This document shows, one piece after another, positions 62,549 through 64,000 of a stretch of DNA of 64,000 bases. The stretch covers positions 124,001 through 188,000 of the forward strand of contig NZ_CP033012.1 in assembly GCF_005080765.1 (NCBI RefSeq), given 5' to 3'. Source of the DNA: Buchnera aphidicola (Anoecia oenotherae). Lineage in GTDB: Bacteria; Pseudomonadota; Gammaproteobacteria; Enterobacterales; Enterobacteriaceae. The notes under the pieces were generated by a model. It was not told the origin of the DNA and ran no database searches. It worked only from the letters and a program-made list of their open reading frames with translations. The position numbers were made by a program, and so were the translations under genes. Position 1 is the stretch's first letter; the number at the start of each line of letters is the position of its first letter.

Positions 62549-63160
62549 ATGCGATTTATCTTACCAGAATTACCTTATTCATATGATGCACTAGAACCTT
62601 ATTTTGATAAAAAAACAATGATTTTACACCATACTAAACACCACCAAAATTATGTCAACAACACTAACGCAATTTTAGATTCTATCAATTATCAAGCAAA
62701 TTCCATTGAACAACTTATTTCATCTTTACATGCAGTTCCATTAGATGAAAAAAAATTAATATCTTTACGCAATAATGCAGGTGGTCATGCTAACCATAAT
62801 TTTTTCTGGAATTGTTTAAAACCAAAAACAAAACTTACCGGAGTTTTAAAAAACAAAATCGAAACTCAATTCAACAACATAAATCATTTTAAAGATATAT
62901 TTGAACAAACTGCTGTAAATCATTTTGGATCTGGATGGGTATGGTTATTACATAATGAAGGAAAATTAAATATTACTTCTACAATTAATCAAGATAATCC
63001 TTTAATGGAAAAAAATACTAAAAATTTTAAAGGATATCCAATTTTATGCCTAGATCTATGGGAACATGCATATTATTTAAATTATTTTAATAATAAACTA
63101 GACTATATAAAATCTTTTTGGAATATAGTAGATTGGAACGAAGCTACAAATAGAATTTAA
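62549..63160 (+). CDS. sodA: Superoxide dismutase [Mn]
   Basis: Dismutates superoxide to peroxide in the cytoplasm. The metal ligands are His27 (I-L-H-H-T-K-H-H), the His in G-G-H-A-N-H-N-F-F-W near residue 80, and Asp/His in L-D-L-W-E-H-A-Y-Y near residues 167-171. The N-Q-D-N-P-L-M segment with Gln matches the manganese-type E. coli SodA rather than SodB. Length is 203 against 206. An ACAGGAAA ribosome site precedes the ATG. Confidence 0.96.
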   Translation: MRFILPELPYSYDALEPYFDKKTMILHHTKHHQNYVNNTNAILDSINYQANSIEQLISSLHAVPLDEKKLISLRNNAGGHANHNFFWNCLKPKTKLTGVLKNKIETQFNNINHFKDIFEQTAVNHFGSGWVWLLHNEGKLNITSTINQDNPLMEKNTKNFKGYPILCLDLWEHAYYLNYFNNKLDYIKSFWNIVDWNEATNRI

Positions 63161-63320
63161 AAAATAATATTTTAGTTGAATACTACTTCAATAAAAAATA
63201 AATTTGTTTATAATAATTATTTTATAAATTTGACATAATCATAAAAAACTTAAAATATTGTTATTTAAAGTTGTAAAATTTACAAATTTAAATAACAAAA
63301 TTATAACTTAAAGTTAAAAT

Positions 63321-63857
63321 ATGAAAAATATAAAAATGATAGTAGGATTAGGAAATTCAACAAAAAAATTTGAAAAAACTCGACATAATGCTGGACACTG
63401 GTATATAAATAAATTAGCTCAATTCTTTAATATATCTTTAAAAAAAAAAAAAGAAGGAGAGATAGGAACAATAATAATAAATAAATTAAAAATAAAATTA
63501 TTTAAACCAAATTCTTTTATGAACTTAAGTGGAAAACTTATATTTTATATAGCTTCATTTTATAAAATTAAATTAAATAATATTTTAGTTGTTCATGATG
63601 ATTTAGACTTAATACCAGGAATCATTAAATTAAAAAAAGGATACGGACACAACGGACATAACGGAATTAAAAGCATAATCAATAATTTTAATCAAGAAAA
63701 TAACACTGAATATTGGTTTTTTAGAATTCGAATCGGAATTGGAAGACCTACTAATTCTATAACAGTATCTGATTTTGTATTGTCAATTCCCTCTTATGAA
63801 GAAAGACTATTAATAAATAATTCTATTAAAAAAAACATAAAATTAACTTATACATAA
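63321..63857 (+). CDS. pth: Peptidyl-tRNA hydrolase
   Basis: Releases peptides from peptidyl-tRNA after premature dissociation. Catalytic residues: Asn12 and His22 in G-L-G-N-S and T-R-H-N-A-G-H, and the Asp in V-V-H-D-D-L-D-L near residue 93. G-H-N-G near residue 110 and R-I-G-I-G-R-P near residue 137 are further family signatures. Length is 178 against 194, shortened at the C-terminus. A thirteen-A run at 63440-63452 is in frame, the longest such run I saw in an uninterrupted gene of this window. It precedes ychF by 29 bases, as in E. coli. Confidence 0.96.
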   Translation: MKNIKMIVGLGNSTKKFEKTRHNAGHWYINKLAQFFNISLKKKKEGEIGTIIINKLKIKLFKPNSFMNLSGKLIFYIASFYKIKLNNILVVHDDLDLIPGIIKLKKGYGHNGHNGIKSIINNFNQENNTEYWFFRIRIGIGRPTNSITVSDFVLSIPSYEERLLINNSIKKNIKLTYT

Positions 63858-63886
63858 AATATATAAATTGTAAAAATAGGATAACA

Positions 63887-64000
63887 ATGGGATTTAAATG
63901 CGGTTTAATAGGTCTACCTAATGTAGGTAAATCAACTTTATTTAACACATTAACAAACATGAACGCTTCTGCACTAAATTTTCCTTTTTGTACAATAAAA
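63887..64000 (+). CDS. ychF: Ribosome-binding ATPase YchF (5' part; gene continues beyond window)
   Basis: An Obg-family P-loop NTPase that prefers ATP and binds ribosomes. Only 38 codons are visible: [20 protein letters not shown], with the Walker A motif G-L-P-N-V-G-K-S-T at residues 9-17, then the switch region F-P-F-C-T-I. An AATAGGATAAC ribosome site precedes ATG 63887. The order pth-ychF is that of E. coli. Confidence 0.95.
   Translation, partial: MGFKCGLIGLPNVGKSTLFNTLTNMNASALNFPFCTIK

Overview
The window is a stretch of chromosome from Buchnera aphidicola, the obligate intracellular symbiont of aphids, or a very close relative. Three things suggest this. The DNA is extremely AT-rich (roughly one fifth G+C by eye). 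Nearly every protein is a slightly lysine/asparagine/isoleucine-rich version of its E. coli counterpart, often of equal length. Gene order follows blocks of the E. coli map from which neighbours have been deleted. No insertion sequence, prophage, CRISPR array, rRNA or tRNA gene is visible. The only structural RNA gene is tmRNA (ssrA).

Layout. 1-4.6 kb: the end of pheT and the glyQ-glyS pair (tRNA synthetases). 5.1-9.7 kb: nfo, rplY, a DedA-family membrane protein, rsmA (frameshifted), apaH, folA. 9.7-15.1 kb: carB, carA, dapB (carbamoyl phosphate for arginine and pyrimidines; lysine and diaminopimelate). 15.9-20.5 kb: lspA, ileS, ribF, rpsT. 20.6-23.8 kb: dnaK-dnaJ with a clear sigma-32 promoter and a G+C-rich intergenic hairpin. 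24.5-39.5 kb: the complete nuoA-N operon for NADH:quinone oxidoreductase (13 genes, C and D fused). 40-45 kb: cvpA, prs, prfA-prmC, sirB1. 45.9-49.2 kb: ackA-pta. 49.4-55.7 kb: nrdB, nrdA, gyrA. 56.2-64 kb: a DUF2076-like protein with tandem repeats, a 2-Cys peroxiredoxin, ung (frameshifted), grpE, nadK (frameshifted), ssrA, grxD, rnt, sodA, pth and the start of ychF.

Functionally the set covers translation (synthetases, RF1 and its methylase, tmRNA, Pth), protein folding (DnaK/DnaJ/GrpE), aerobic energy metabolism (complex I, AckA/Pta), nucleotide supply (CarAB, Prs, NrdAB, FolA), oxidative defence (SodA, peroxiredoxin, Grx4) and a minimal DNA repair kit (Nfo, Ung). Several long gene-free stretches sit exactly where E. 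coli carries ispH, folC, ispE and ihfA, which suggests erosion.

The most notable observation is that rsmA, ung and nadK are each interrupted by a frameshift inside a long poly(A) run (A11, A10 and A12). All three are in the same phase (one A short), and all family motifs are intact on both sides. Transcriptional slippage on poly(A) tracts is known to rescue such genes in AT-rich insect symbionts; homopolymer miscounting in the assembly is the main alternative. I did not find evidence of a wholly undescribed system.
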